DNA of 64,000 nucleotides. Origin: Amycolatopsis dendrobii (GTDB taxonomy: Bacteria > Actinomycetota > Actinomycetes > Mycobacteriales > Pseudonocardiaceae). This document shows positions 34,372 through 42,847 of the stretch, piece by piece. The notes beneath the pieces were generated by a model, which did not search any database, was not told the DNA's origin, and saw only the letters and a program-made list of their open reading frames with translations. The stretch spans positions 248,001 to 312,000 of the forward strand of contig NZ_JACGZW010000008.1 of assembly GCF_014145675.1 (NCBI RefSeq), given 5' to 3'. Position numbers and translations under genes: made by a program. The stretch's first letter is position 1; each line of letters opens with the position of its first letter.

Positions 34372-34505
34372 GAGTTCAACTTCTCCAGCGTCGCGCGCGG
34401 CGTCAACAAACGGGATCCGAACGCGGGCACCGGTTCACGAACGCGCCGTCGGGCCTTCGCTGTCCAGCCAACTTTCCCCGCTGCCGGGTCGCGATACTCG
34501 CTGCC
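34372..34505. promoter_or_regulatory. Divergent promoter region of the Pst-like locus
   Basis: 134 bases separate the exported-protein start (-) from pstC (+). A single GGTTCACGAACG element is present, but no 11-bp-spaced tandem as in true PHO boxes, so PhoP control is not established. Confidence 0.35.
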
Positions 34506-35486
34506 GTGACCGTCTCGTCCTCAGCTTCCGTCCCCGCGCCTCCGGATCGTCTCGTCCTCGCCGATCTGCCCTCCCGTGCCGATCGGCTCTTCCGCCGCGT
34601 CACGAGCGGGGCCGGGCTTTCGGTGCTCGCACTCTTGATCGTGATCGGCTTTTTCCTCGTCTACCGGTCCGTTCCCGCGTTCGAGGCCAGCGGTTTCGGC
34701 TTCTTCACCACGATCCAGTTCGACCCGGCGTCCGGGCACTTCGGCGTGCTCGGCCTGCTGTACGGCACGGTGGTGGTCGCGCTGATCGCGGTCGCCGTCG
34801 CGGTGCCGTTCTCCGTGCTGGCCGCGTTGTTCATCAGCGACTACGCGAGTCCGCGGGTGCGCGGGTTCCTGACCGGACTGGTCGACCTGCTCGCCGCGAT
34901 TCCCAGTTTGCTCTACGGGCTCTGGGGATTCAGCTTCCTGCGCCCGTACATCACCCCGTTGTCGCAGTGGCTGACCGGCAATCTCGGCTGGTTCCCGTTG
35001 TTCGAGACGAAACCGGGCGCGGTGCTGTTCAATTCGATGTTCGTCGCGGGGCTCGTGGTGTCGCTGATGGTCATCCCGATCACGACGTCGGTCATCCGCG
35101 AGGTGTTCACCCAGACCCCGCCTGGCGAAAAGGAAGCGGCGCTCGCGCTGGGCAGCACGCGCTGGGGCATGGTGCGGACCGTCGTGCTGCCGTTCGGCCG
35201 CGGCGGGATCGTCGGCGGCTCGATGCTCGGGCTCGGCCGCGCGCTCGGCGAGACGATCGCGGTTTCCCTTCTGCTGCCCCAGGTTCCGGAGTTGACGACG
35301 CATCTGCTGGAGTTCGGCGGCGCGACCATCTCCGGGTTCGTCGCCAACAACGCCGGGCAGTCCGGGCCCGCGCTGAGCGGGTTGATGGCGGCCGGGCTGG
35401 TGTTGTTCGCGTTCACGCTGGCGACGAACTTCACCGCGTCGGTGATCATTTCCCGCAGCCGTTCCGGAGCGGGGGTCGACGCGTGA
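34506..35486 (+). CDS. pstC: Phosphate-type ABC transporter permease PstC
   Basis: A 326-residue permease with six membrane helices and the inner-membrane EAA-type loop EVFTQTPPGEKEAALALGST followed by RWGMVRTVVLPFGRGGIVGG. It forms the transmembrane channel with PstA, importing phosphate or a similar anion. The GTG start at 34506 is used. Its end overlaps pstA by four bases (GTGA), giving a coupled pstC-pstA-pstB series. Confidence 0.9.
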   Translation: MTVSSSASVPAPPDRLVLADLPSRADRLFRRVTSGAGLSVLALLIVIGFFLVYRSVPAFEASGFGFFTTIQFDPASGHFGVLGLLYGTVVVALIAVAVAVPFSVLAALFISDYASPRVRGFLTGLVDLLAAIPSLLYGLWGFSFLRPYITPLSQWLTGNLGWFPLFETKPGAVLFNSMFVAGLVVSLMVIPITTSVIREVFTQTPPGEKEAALALGSTRWGMVRTVVLPFGRGGIVGGSMLGLGRALGETIAVSLLLPQVPELTTHLLEFGGATISGFVANNAGQSGPALSGLMAAGLVLFAFTLATNFTASVIISRSRSGAGVDA

Positions 35487-36589
35487 CCGCCACCGAGATT
35501 CGCGTCGAGCAAGCGCGTCCGGCCCCGGTGCGCCGCCGGACGTCCGCGACCACCCCGCAGGACCGGCTCGTGGCGCTCGGCTGTGCGGTGTCGGCGACGC
35601 TGCTGACCTGGTTCGTGATGCACCAGCTGCTGGTGTCGCCGGGCTGGCTCGCCGACCTCGTCGTGGCGTATCTGCTGTACCTCGGCATGCTCTACCTCGT
35701 CACCCGCGACCGGCTCGGCCGGCTCGCCGCGTTCGACAAACTGGTGTCCGCGGTCGTGGTGAGCGGCGCGGTCGGCCTGCTGATCCCGTTGCTGTTCCTG
35801 CTTGGCTACATCGTCGTCAAGGGCGTGCCAAGCCTGCGGCTGGCCTTCTTCGGGCACGACATGTCCGCCGTCGCGCCGACCGATCCGGCGACGGCGACCG
35901 GCGGCCTGCACGCGATCGTCGGCACGTTGGAACAGACGGCGCTCGCGCTCGTGTTCGTCGTTCCCCTCGGCGTGCTCACCGCGGTGTTCCTGAACGAAAC
36001 GCGGTCGCGGTTCCGCCGTCCGGTGCGGATTTTCGTCGACGCCATGAGCGGTTTGCCGTCGGTGGTCGCCGGGCTTTTCGTCTACGCGGCGCTGATTCTG
36101 CCGCCCGCGCAGCTCGGTTTCTCGGGGTTCATGGCGACGCTCGCGTTGACGATGATCATGCTGCCCACCGTCACCCGCACCGTCGACGTCGTGCTCCGCC
36201 TGGTGCCGGACGGCCTGCGCGAGGCGTCACTCGCCCTTGGCGCCAGCCGCGCCCGCACGGTCTGGTCGGTGGTGCTGCCGACCGCGCGCACCGGGGTGAG
36301 CACCGCGATCATCCTCGGCATCGCACGAGTGGTCGGGGAAACCGCGCCGCTGCTGTTCACGTCCTTCGGCACGCTTTCGATGAACTACAACCCGTTCAGC
36401 GAGCCGCAGGAAAGCTTGCCCCGCTTCGTTTACCGCTACATCAAGGAACCGCTCGCCTCGGCGCAGGAACGCGGGTACATCGGCGCGCTGGTGCTGATCC
36501 TGCTGATCTTCGCGCTGTTCGCCCTGACCCGGCTGATCGGCCGCACACGCTGGTCGGCGCGCCGCACGAAACCCAGGAGTGCCCGGTGA
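35483..36589 (+). CDS. pstA: Phosphate-type ABC transporter permease PstA
   Basis: A 368-residue permease. An extra N-terminal pair of helices (about 30-80) precedes the usual core; the channel part has MSGLPSVVAGLFVYAALILP and the EAA loop LVPDGLREASLALGASRART. The C-terminal region (TAPLLFTSFG, later MNYNPFSEPQESLP) is typical of PstA. The start is the GTG overlapping the pstC stop. It is somewhat longer than the usual ~300-residue PstA because of the N-terminal helices. Confidence 0.9.
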   Translation: MTATEIRVEQARPAPVRRRTSATTPQDRLVALGCAVSATLLTWFVMHQLLVSPGWLADLVVAYLLYLGMLYLVTRDRLGRLAAFDKLVSAVVVSGAVGLLIPLLFLLGYIVVKGVPSLRLAFFGHDMSAVAPTDPATATGGLHAIVGTLEQTALALVFVVPLGVLTAVFLNETRSRFRRPVRIFVDAMSGLPSVVAGLFVYAALILPPAQLGFSGFMATLALTMIMLPTVTRTVDVVLRLVPDGLREASLALGASRARTVWSVVLPTARTGVSTAIILGIARVVGETAPLLFTSFGTLSMNYNPFSEPQESLPRFVYRYIKEPLASAQERGYIGALVLILLIFALFALTRLIGRTRWSARRTKPRSAR

Positions 36590-37413
36590 CCGAAACTCTC
36601 GAAGCCCGCGAACCCGTCCGGGTGCTCGGCGGGCCGCCCCCGGGCGCGGCGACGCTGGAGGCGCGCGGCGTGCACGCCTGGTTCGGCGACCGGCTCGTGC
36701 TCGAGGACGTCACCCTCGCGATGCCCGCCAACGAGGTGACCGCGCTGATCGGCCCGTCCGGCTGCGGCAAATCGACGTTCCTGCGCATCCTCAACCGGAT
36801 GCACGAACTGGTCGCCGCGGCGAGCCTGGCCGGGGAGGTCCTGCTGGACGGCGACGACATCTACGCCGAGGGCACCCGCGCGCAGCACGCCAGGCTGCGG
36901 ATCGGGATGGTGTTCCAGAAGCCCAACCCGTTCCCGGCGATGTCCATTCGCGACAACGTCCTCGCCGGGCTCAAGCTCGCCGGCGTCAAATGCGCGGACA
37001 AGGACGGGCTGGTCGAGCAAAGCCTCGAGCGGGCCGGGCTGTGGCGCGAGGTCCGGGACCGGCTGAACTCCCCCGGCGGCGCGCTGTCCGGCGGGCAGCA
37101 GCAGCGGCTGTGCATCGCGCGCTCGCTCGCGGTGCAGCCGAACGTGCTGCTGATGGACGAGCCGTGCTCAGCCCTCGACCCGACGTCCACGCGGCGGATC
37201 GAGCAGACGATCGTGGAAATCTCCGACGAGGTGACCGTCGTCATCGTCACGCACAACATGCAGCAGGCGCAACGGGTTTCGCACCATTGTGCGTTCTTCC
37301 TCGCCGGAGAGAACGAGCCCGGCCGAGTGGTCGAGCACGGGTCGACTGAGCAGATCTTCGAGAATCCGGAAGACAGCCGCACGCACGATTACGTGCACGG
37401 CCGTTTCGGCTGA
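36586..37413 (+). CDS. pstB: Phosphate-type ABC transporter ATPase PstB
   Basis: A 275-residue ABC ATPase: Walker A IGPSGCGKSTFLRI, Q-loop MVFQKPNPFPAM, signature LSGGQQQRLCIARSLA, Walker B VLLMDEPCSALDP and the H-loop IVTHNM. The KPNPFP string after the Q-loop is a strong PstB mark. It energises the PstCA channel on the cytoplasmic side. The GTG start overlaps the pstA stop. The PstS-type gene follows 16 bp downstream. Confidence 0.93.
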   Translation: MTETLEAREPVRVLGGPPPGAATLEARGVHAWFGDRLVLEDVTLAMPANEVTALIGPSGCGKSTFLRILNRMHELVAAASLAGEVLLDGDDIYAEGTRAQHARLRIGMVFQKPNPFPAMSIRDNVLAGLKLAGVKCADKDGLVEQSLERAGLWREVRDRLNSPGGALSGGQQQRLCIARSLAVQPNVLLMDEPCSALDPTSTRRIEQTIVEISDEVTVVIVTHNMQQAQRVSHHCAFFLAGENEPGRVVEHGSTEQIFENPEDSRTHDYVHGRFG

Positions 37414-37429
37414 ACTGGGGAGTTTCTTG

Positions 37430-38989
37430 ATGCATCGCACGAGACGGCTCGGCCTCGGCGGCGCGGCGGCGCTGCTGGCTTGCCAGGTTTTGCTCGCTCC
37501 CGCCGCGGAGGCGTTCAGCCAGGTCAACGGATCCGGGTCCACCTACGTCGGACTCGCGATGAGCGACTGGCAGAACGGCGCCAATTCGCGCGGCATCCCG
37601 GTCAATTACAGCGCACTCGGCTCCCCCGCCGGAGTCAATCAATACGGCGACCACACCGTCGACTTCGCCGGCACCGAAGCCGAAGTCAGCTCGCTGGAGG
37701 CGGCCGGGGGCGGCGGTGCGACCGCGAAACAGCGCGGGTACCAATATGTTCCGGACGTCGCGGGCGCGGTGGCGGTGATGTACAACGTCACCGACGCCGG
37801 CGGACGCCGGGTCGACACCCTCCATCTGACCCGCGATGTGGTCGCCCGCATCTTCGCGCGGCAGATCACGCGCTGGAGCGATCCGGCGATCAGCGCGACG
37901 AACGGCGGCTTCGCCCTGCCGGATCAGCCGATCACCCTGGTGGGCCGCAGCGGACAGTCCGGCACCACAGCGTTGTTCTACGACTTCGTGGCGCACGTCG
38001 CGCCCGGACCGTACGGTGCCTTCATCGCCCGGAATGTCGACAAGGGGATCGGCCCGCTGCCGTCCGGGGTCCGGCCGATCCAACTGCCCACCCGCGGTCC
38101 GGACGCGGACTTTTACCGGCTGTTCGCCGACTCCGACCAGATCGCGCAGACCCTGGCGAACGGCAGCGTCCCGTTTTCCATCGGGTATGACGAGTTCGGG
38201 TATGCGAAGAAGTACAACGCGCCGACCGCGTGGGTGGAAAACCAGGCCGGAAAGTACACGCTGCCGTACGCGGCCAATATCGCGGCAGCACTGACCAAAG
38301 CCAACCTGCGACCAGACCTCAGCCAGGAACTGTCCGGGGTCTACGCCAATCCGGATCCGTCCGCTTACCCCATTTCGGCTTACTCGTATCTGATGACGCC
38401 ATGCGGAGCCGGCCGGGACACCTGCAAGGGCGGGTATCCGGACGGAGCCAAGGCGGACACCATGACCGCGTTCATCGAACATGTCGCTTGCGACGGGCAG
38501 ATCAACATGGCGCGAATCGGGTATTCACCGCTGCCGCCGAACTTGTCGCAGGAGATGATGAACGCCAATGCCCGGCTCACCGGGCGGCCGGCCAAGCAGC
38601 TCAATGCCGGCAACTGCGCCAATCCGACGTTCCGAGGCAGCCTCGGAGCCGGGGCTACCGCACCGCAAGATCCCTTCGCCGCCATGGGCGGAGTGGACGC
38701 GCTGACCCACCCCGGGAATGGTGGCGGCCCCAAGGCTGGCGCGAAGGAAGGCCCCAAGTCTTCAGCCGGTGCGCAGGCGTCGAATGGGCCAGGAGCGTCG
38801 TCTTCGAACGGGCCGGATGCGTCGGAGGCGAATGGCGGATCGCGGGATTGGCGCAATGCCGAACCCGCCGCATACCAAGGCAGCGGACTCGGCGGATTCG
38901 GCGCATGGGCGGCACTGGTGTTGTTCGCGGCGATCTGCGTCCCGTTGGTGGTGCGCGGAATTGTCCGACGGTTTCGGCGGACCGAATAG
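37430..38989 (+). CDS. pstS: PstS-type substrate-binding protein with C-terminal membrane anchor
   Basis: A 519-residue protein. It has a signal peptide ending near AEA (about 28) without a lipobox, then the PstS start QVNGSGSTYVGLAMSDW, VDFAGTEAEVS, VVARIFARQITRWSD and ligand loop RSGQSGTTALFYDF. The C-terminal ~100 residues are a Gly/Ser/Pro/Asn-rich stalk, a membrane helix (about 488-510) and a basic tail (RRFRRTE). Ordinary PstS proteins are lipoproteins; here a membrane helix holds the domain at the surface. It is the last gene of the pstCAB unit, with GGGGAG before the ATG. Confidence 0.85.
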   Translation: MHRTRRLGLGGAAALLACQVLLAPAAEAFSQVNGSGSTYVGLAMSDWQNGANSRGIPVNYSALGSPAGVNQYGDHTVDFAGTEAEVSSLEAAGGGGATAKQRGYQYVPDVAGAVAVMYNVTDAGGRRVDTLHLTRDVVARIFARQITRWSDPAISATNGGFALPDQPITLVGRSGQSGTTALFYDFVAHVAPGPYGAFIARNVDKGIGPLPSGVRPIQLPTRGPDADFYRLFADSDQIAQTLANGSVPFSIGYDEFGYAKKYNAPTAWVENQAGKYTLPYAANIAAALTKANLRPDLSQELSGVYANPDPSAYPISAYSYLMTPCGAGRDTCKGGYPDGAKADTMTAFIEHVACDGQINMARIGYSPLPPNLSQEMMNANARLTGRPAKQLNAGNCANPTFRGSLGAGATAPQDPFAAMGGVDALTHPGNGGGPKAGAKEGPKSSAGAQASNGPGASSSNGPDASEANGGSRDWRNAEPAAYQGSGLGGFGAWAALVLFAAICVPLVVRGIVRRFRRTE

Positions 38990-38996
38990 CGCGGAT

Positions 38997-39761
38997 TCAG
39001 GTGCCGGTCCACGGAGGAGCCGAGCCCCAGCCCCAACGGGGCACCGGCTGGTCGGCCGCCGGCCCGGCGTCCGGGGCGGAGAACACCACCGCGAGCCTGC
39101 TGCCCCATTCCAAGTATCCCGCGAGCGCGGCGCGGAACTCCGGGTCGGCAGGCAGCCCGACCTCGTCCGCGGTGGCCAGCAGCAGCGAAACCCACCGGCG
39201 CCGCTGCGGCTCGGTGATCGCCCGGCCGGCGTGCCTGGAGATCATGTGCGCGTGCCCGCCGTGCCGGTCGGTGTACGCGGCCGGGCCGCCGAATACCTCG
39301 CCGAGCCAGATCGCCACGTGCGCGGGGTGCTCGGGGCTCATCCCGGCGAACACCTCGGCGAGCAGGTCGTCCGCGGACACCTTCGCGTAGAACGCCTCGG
39401 TCAGCTTGGCGAGCGCCGCCGCTCCGCCTGCCCATTCGTAGAGCGTCGGCACCGCGCCGCCGGAACCGGCCACCTCGGTGCGCTCGTAATGCCGCATCTC
39501 CTCGATCTGCTCGACATAGGGCCGGATCTCGGCGAAGAACGCGGCGAAATGCGGTCCGCCGCGAAAGCCCTGGAGGTGGGCCTCGGCAGAAGTCCAGACG
39601 ATGCGCAGGACGTAGCTGCCCGGCTCGTCGACGGCGTGCGAGAGTTCGTAGTCGTGACACTGTTCCGCCGCGGCGAGCGACCGGGCCGCGCGTCGATAGG
39701 CGGCTTCGAAGTCCGCGCGGCCGCCGTCCGGGACGCGGTACCGGATGTACTCGATGATCAC
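38997..39761 (-). CDS. Antibiotic biosynthesis monooxygenase / group II truncated haemoglobin fusion
   Basis: A 254-residue two-domain protein. Residues ~1-95 form an ABM ferredoxin-like barrel (IIEYIRYRVPDG, then CHDYELSHAVDEPGSYVLRI). Residues ~105-235 form a truncated haemoglobin: LTEAFYAKV (B helix), MISRHAGRAITEPQRRRWV holding the probable proximal His and the conserved Trp of group II globins. Such chimeras are known from Streptomyces; the globin may bind O2 or NO, or take part in quinone oxidation by the ABM part. The GTG at 39761 is chosen. It is divergent from an hxlR gene with a clear palindrome between. Confidence 0.82.
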   Translation of the reverse strand: MIIEYIRYRVPDGGRADFEAAYRRAARSLAAAEQCHDYELSHAVDEPGSYVLRIVWTSAEAHLQGFRGGPHFAAFFAEIRPYVEQIEEMRHYERTEVAGSGGAVPTLYEWAGGAAALAKLTEAFYAKVSADDLLAEVFAGMSPEHPAHVAIWLGEVFGGPAAYTDRHGGHAHMISRHAGRAITEPQRRRWVSLLLATADEVGLPADPEFRAALAGYLEWGSRLAVVFSAPDAGPAADQPVPRWGWGSAPPWTGT

Positions 39762-39797
39762 CGGACCACCCAAGCACGCACCGGGCCGGCCGCCTAG

Positions 39798-39817
39798 TAC
39801 GCACTTGCCGGTGCGTA
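39798..39817. promoter_or_regulatory. HxlR operator candidate
   Basis: TACGCAC-6 nt-GTGCGTA, perfect 7-bp arms, between divergent ABM-globin (start 39761) and hxlR (start 39842). Size and placement fit HxlR/YodB-type operators. Confidence 0.6.
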
Positions 39818-39841
39818 GCCGCGGCGGGCGATGATGGAGGG

Positions 39842-40177
39842 ATGAAAGCGCGCTACTCCTGTGCGGTCGAACTGGCCGTCGACGTCATGGGCGGTAAGTG
39901 GAAGCCGGTGATCCTGGCGCGGCTCAAGGAAGGCCCGCACCGTTACGGCCAGCTGCGCCGGGCCATTCCGTCGATCACCGAGAAGATGCTCACCGAGCAG
40001 CTGCGCGAGCTGGCCGCGGCCGGACTGGTGGACCGGACCGAGGTCGACGGCCGGGTGCCGACGGTCGAGTACCGGCTGACCCCGGAAGGCGACGAGCTGC
40101 GCCCGGCGCTGACCGCGTTGTACGAATGGGGCAGCCGATATGCCGAACGCAACGGCATCTCGGTCGGCAGTTCATGA
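39842..40177 (+). CDS. HxlR-family transcriptional regulator
   Basis: A 111-residue winged-helix regulator with YSCAVELAVDVMGGKWKPVI at the N-terminus and GQLRRAIPSITEKMLTEQLR in the recognition region, both standard for HxlR. The single Cys near residue 6 corresponds to the redox-sensing Cys of YodB/HypR-type members, so control by quinones or electrophiles is plausible. It probably represses the divergent ABM-globin gene. Its last 6 bp overlap the convergent DUF488 gene. Confidence 0.9.
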   Translation: MKARYSCAVELAVDVMGGKWKPVILARLKEGPHRYGQLRRAIPSITEKMLTEQLRELAAAGLVDRTEVDGRVPTVEYRLTPEGDELRPALTALYEWGSRYAERNGISVGSS

Positions 40178-40531
40178 CTGGAGAATGTCAGCCAATACCG
40201 CCGCTTCGCTGATGTCGCTGCGTTTAGTCGCGGTCAGCAACGTCAACGGACCCTCCTTGGCCAGCGCACGCAACTGGTCCAGCGCTTCCGCGCGCTCCGG
40301 CTCTTCCAGTTCCGACCGGTACCGTTCGGCGAATTCGTCGTAGCGGTCCGGGTCGTGGGAGTACCACTTGCGCAGTTCCGTCGACGGGGAGATCTGCTTC
40401 AGCCAGTCGTCCAGATGGGCGCGGTCCTTGCGCAGCCCGCGCGGCCACAGGCGGTCGACCAGGACCCGTGCGCCGTCGGCGGATTCCGGGGCGTCGTAGA
40501 CCCGGCGTACCTGGACTCGGCGTTTGCTCAT
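40172..40531 (-). CDS. DUF488 family protein
   Basis: A 119-residue DUF488 protein with the family signature VLVDRLWPRGLRKDRAHLDD followed by WLKQISPSTELRKWYSHDP. The biochemical role is unknown. It ends inside the end of hxlR. No ligand or partner can be inferred. Confidence 0.88.
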   Translation of the reverse strand: MSKRRVQVRRVYDAPESADGARVLVDRLWPRGLRKDRAHLDDWLKQISPSTELRKWYSHDPDRYDEFAERYRSELEEPERAEALDQLRALAKEGPLTLLTATKRSDISEAAVLADILQS

Positions 40532-40615
40532 CGGGACAGCGGCTCCTTCCGGTGTCGGGGGCTCCCGTCTCCGCCCAGCGTCCGCCGGTCGCCGCCGCGG
40601 TGCAAACGAAGGGGG

Positions 40616-40630
40616 TATAACCCCAGGGTA
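40616..40630 (+). promoter_or_regulatory. Likely -10 of the leaderless lysR gene
   Basis: TATAAC (40616-40621), inside GGGG-TATAA-CCCC, sits eight bases before the ATG at 40630, too close for a leader. A leaderless transcript is likely; no Shine-Dalgarno site is seen. Confidence 0.4.
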
Positions 40631-41496
40631 TGGAACTGCGTCAGCTGCGGTACTTCGTCGCCGTGTTCACCGAGGGGTCGATCAGCCGGGCGGCCGGGTT
40701 GCTGGTGATGTCGCAGCCCGCGCTGACCCGGCAGATCCGGGTGCTCGAACGCGAACTCGGGACGCCGCTGTTCGACCGGGTGCCGACTGGCGTGCAGGCG
40801 ACGGTCGCCGGGCGGGCGTTGCACGAGCACGCGCGGCAACTGCTGCGGCTCGCGGACGCGACACGGGAGGTCACACGGTCCGCGGCTCCGGTCAAGGAAC
40901 AGGTCGAGATCGCGTTGCCGCCGGGGATTCCGCAGGACTGGGTGCTCGCGGCGCTGGCGGAGATCCGCCGTCAGGTGCCGGACGCCGCACTGTCGTTTTT
41001 GGACGCCAGCAGCACCGAGCAGCTGCGGATGCTCAGCGAGGGACGCATCGACATCGGGCTGGTCCACCAGAACCCGCCGTCGACGCTGCACGGGCGGCTG
41101 TTGTTCGAGCATCCGTTCGGCGTCGCGGTCCGGCCTGGTCACGAGCTTTTCGGGCGGGCGAAGTGCCGGTTGCGGGATCTCGACGACGTCCGGGTGCTGG
41201 CCCACTCGCGCGCGCAGGTCCCGGCCGGGCACGACCAGATGCTCGCCGCGGCGCACGGGCTCGGCGTGTCGCCGAACTGGCGGCTCGCACGGTTCAACGA
41301 GAACGCGCTGGCCTGCGCGGAGGCAGTCGAGGCGGACGCGGTGCTGCTCAGCAGGCCCAGCGCGAACCGGATGCTGCCGGGCTGGTTCTGGAGCGAACTG
41401 GTCGAGCCGAGCGTCCCGCTGACGACCTGGGCGGCATGCCAGCCGCAGACCCGGCGGATCGTCGGTGCGGTCATGGAGGCGCTGGCCGAGTTTTAG
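40630..41496 (+). CDS. LysR-family transcriptional regulator
   Basis: A 288-residue LysR protein: MELRQLRYFVAVFTEGSISR, then AAGLLVMSQPALTRQIRVLE is the HTH, followed by a substrate-binding domain of usual length. No divergent enzyme gene lies immediately upstream (DUF488 is 98 bp away), so its target is unclear. A TetR gene follows 38 bp downstream. Confidence 0.88.
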   Translation: MELRQLRYFVAVFTEGSISRAAGLLVMSQPALTRQIRVLERELGTPLFDRVPTGVQATVAGRALHEHARQLLRLADATREVTRSAAPVKEQVEIALPPGIPQDWVLAALAEIRRQVPDAALSFLDASSTEQLRMLSEGRIDIGLVHQNPPSTLHGRLLFEHPFGVAVRPGHELFGRAKCRLRDLDDVRVLAHSRAQVPAGHDQMLAAAHGLGVSPNWRLARFNENALACAEAVEADAVLLSRPSANRMLPGWFWSELVEPSVPLTTWAACQPQTRRIVGAVMEALAEF

Positions 41497-41498
41497 CA

Positions 41499-41528
41499 TT
41501 GCACCGTTACGCAACACCGTATTACTAT
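41499..41528 (+). promoter_or_regulatory. tetR promoter, leaderless, with repeated CACCGT
   Basis: TTGCAC (-35, 41499-41504) and TACTAT (-10, 41523-41528) are 18 bp apart, and the GTG start at 41535 falls at the expected transcription start. Between them CACCGT occurs twice (from 41502 and 41515), a possible autoregulatory site. Confidence 0.45.
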
Positions 41529-41534
41529 CCTGGC

Positions 41535-42146
41535 GTGAGCCCGAGACAACGCGACACCGCGCTTCGCGAGAGCCTTCTGGCGACGGCCGCCCAGGTGCTG
41601 GCCGAAGAAGGCGGCCCGGCCTTGTCGACCCGGCGGCTGGCCCGCGAACTTGGCGTGTCGACGACAGCGGTGTACACGTATTTCGGCAGCGTCGAACAGC
41701 TGCGCCGGGAGGTGCGGCTGGAGGGCTTCCGCCGGCTCGAAGAGACGATGGACCCGCCCGCCCAAGACCCGGTGGCGGCCCTCGCCGGCGCGGCGGCGGC
41801 GTTTTTCCGGTTCGGGATGGCCGAACCGCACCTGTACCGGGCGATGTTCGTCGACCGTCCGCTGGACGACGACCGCGCGGGCGAGGCGTGTTTCTTGCTG
41901 CTGCGGAAGATTTTCGCCAGGGCCGTGGAGACCGGCCGGTTTCCCGGGGTGTCCGCGGAGCAAACGGAGATGGGCGCTGCCCAGCTGTGGAGCACACAGC
42001 ACGGGCTGGCGACGATGGTGCTCAGCGGCGCGTTGCCGGAGGCCGCGGGGCGAGCGGCGCTGGCGGATCTGGTGGTGCGGCTGGCGATCGGGTACGGCGA
42101 CGATCCGGACCAAGCGGCCAGGTCAGTGTCGGGAGCGATGAAATGA
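41535..42146 (+). CDS. TetR-family transcriptional regulator
   Basis: A 203-residue TetR protein. The HTH is STRRLARELGVSTTAVYTYF, and the C-terminal part has LYRAMFVDRPLDDD typical of a WHG/TetR_C domain. The GTG at 41535 is used as a leaderless start. It overlaps the next membrane-protein gene by four bases (ATGA), suggesting that it controls that gene along with itself. Confidence 0.88.
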   Translation: MSPRQRDTALRESLLATAAQVLAEEGGPALSTRRLARELGVSTTAVYTYFGSVEQLRREVRLEGFRRLEETMDPPAQDPVAALAGAAAAFFRFGMAEPHLYRAMFVDRPLDDDRAGEACFLLLRKIFARAVETGRFPGVSAEQTEMGAAQLWSTQHGLATMVLSGALPEAAGRAALADLVVRLAIGYGDDPDQAARSVSGAMK

Positions 42147-42847
42147 GATGGCGTTTTCCTGGCAGCGAAGCGAATCGCGCGGCGCTGCGGTCCGGCGAGG
42201 AGCGACCGGCCGGGAGCCGCCGGCCGCGGATCGACACGCCTGCCGGGATCGTGCTGTCCGCGATCCCCTCGGCGGTTCTCGCGCCGCTCAACGCTTTCGC
42301 CGGCACGGGAATCGCTGTCGGCGCCGCAGCCGTCCTCGCCGCTGTGCTCGCGGCGGTCCGGATCCGGCGCGGGGATCCGAAGGGGCCGGCGTTCGGCGGC
42401 CTGGCCGGCGTCGGCATCGCCGGGGTCATCGCCTGGCAGACCGGCTCGGGCGGCGGGCTCTTCCTGCCCGACCTCGCCTGGTACCTGCTGGCCGCGCTGG
42501 TGCTGACCGGGTCGGTCCTCGTCCGGCGGCCGCTCGTCGGGATCGGCTGGGCGGCGGTCGGGCGCGGCGGGACCGGCCGCGCCGCCCGCCGCCGGTTCGC
42601 GGTCGCGACCGTGCTCCTCGCCGCGGGGTTCCTCGTCCGGGCGGCCGTGACCGGGCTGCTCAGCCTCGACCCGGGCAACGCCTGGCTGGTCGCGGCGAAA
42701 GTCGCGACCGGACTGCCGGGCACGCTGGCCGGGCTGGCGGTCCTCGCCTGGGCGCGGCCCCGTCCGGGAGCCCGGCCGGACCGGGCTCCCGGACAGGTCC
42801 GGGTCAGCCGGTGGCCAGCACCTTCAGCCGGTCGATGCCCGCGCTGA
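42143..42847 (+). CDS. DUF3159-like membrane protein
   Basis: A 234-residue membrane protein with about six hydrophobic segments and the repeated polar loops RIRRGDPKGPAFGGLAG and SVLVRRPLVGIGWAAVGRGG typical of actinobacterial DUF3159. The function is unknown. It is coupled to the TetR gene. Its last 44 bp overlap the convergent GH25 gene, so one of the two C-termini may have drifted. Confidence 0.75.
   Translation: MRWRFPGSEANRAALRSGEERPAGSRRPRIDTPAGIVLSAIPSAVLAPLNAFAGTGIAVGAAAVLAAVLAAVRIRRGDPKGPAFGGLAGVGIAGVIAWQTGSGGGLFLPDLAWYLLAALVLTGSVLVRRPLVGIGWAAVGRGGTGRAARRRFAVATVLLAAGFLVRAAVTGLLSLDPGNAWLVAAKVATGLPGTLAGLAVLAWARPRPGARPDRAPGQVRVSRWPAPSAGRCPR

Noticed and set aside
34372..34505. PHO box upstream of pstC
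   Set aside because: Only one GGTTCACGAACG unit; no 11-bp tandem repeats, so PhoP control cannot be claimed.
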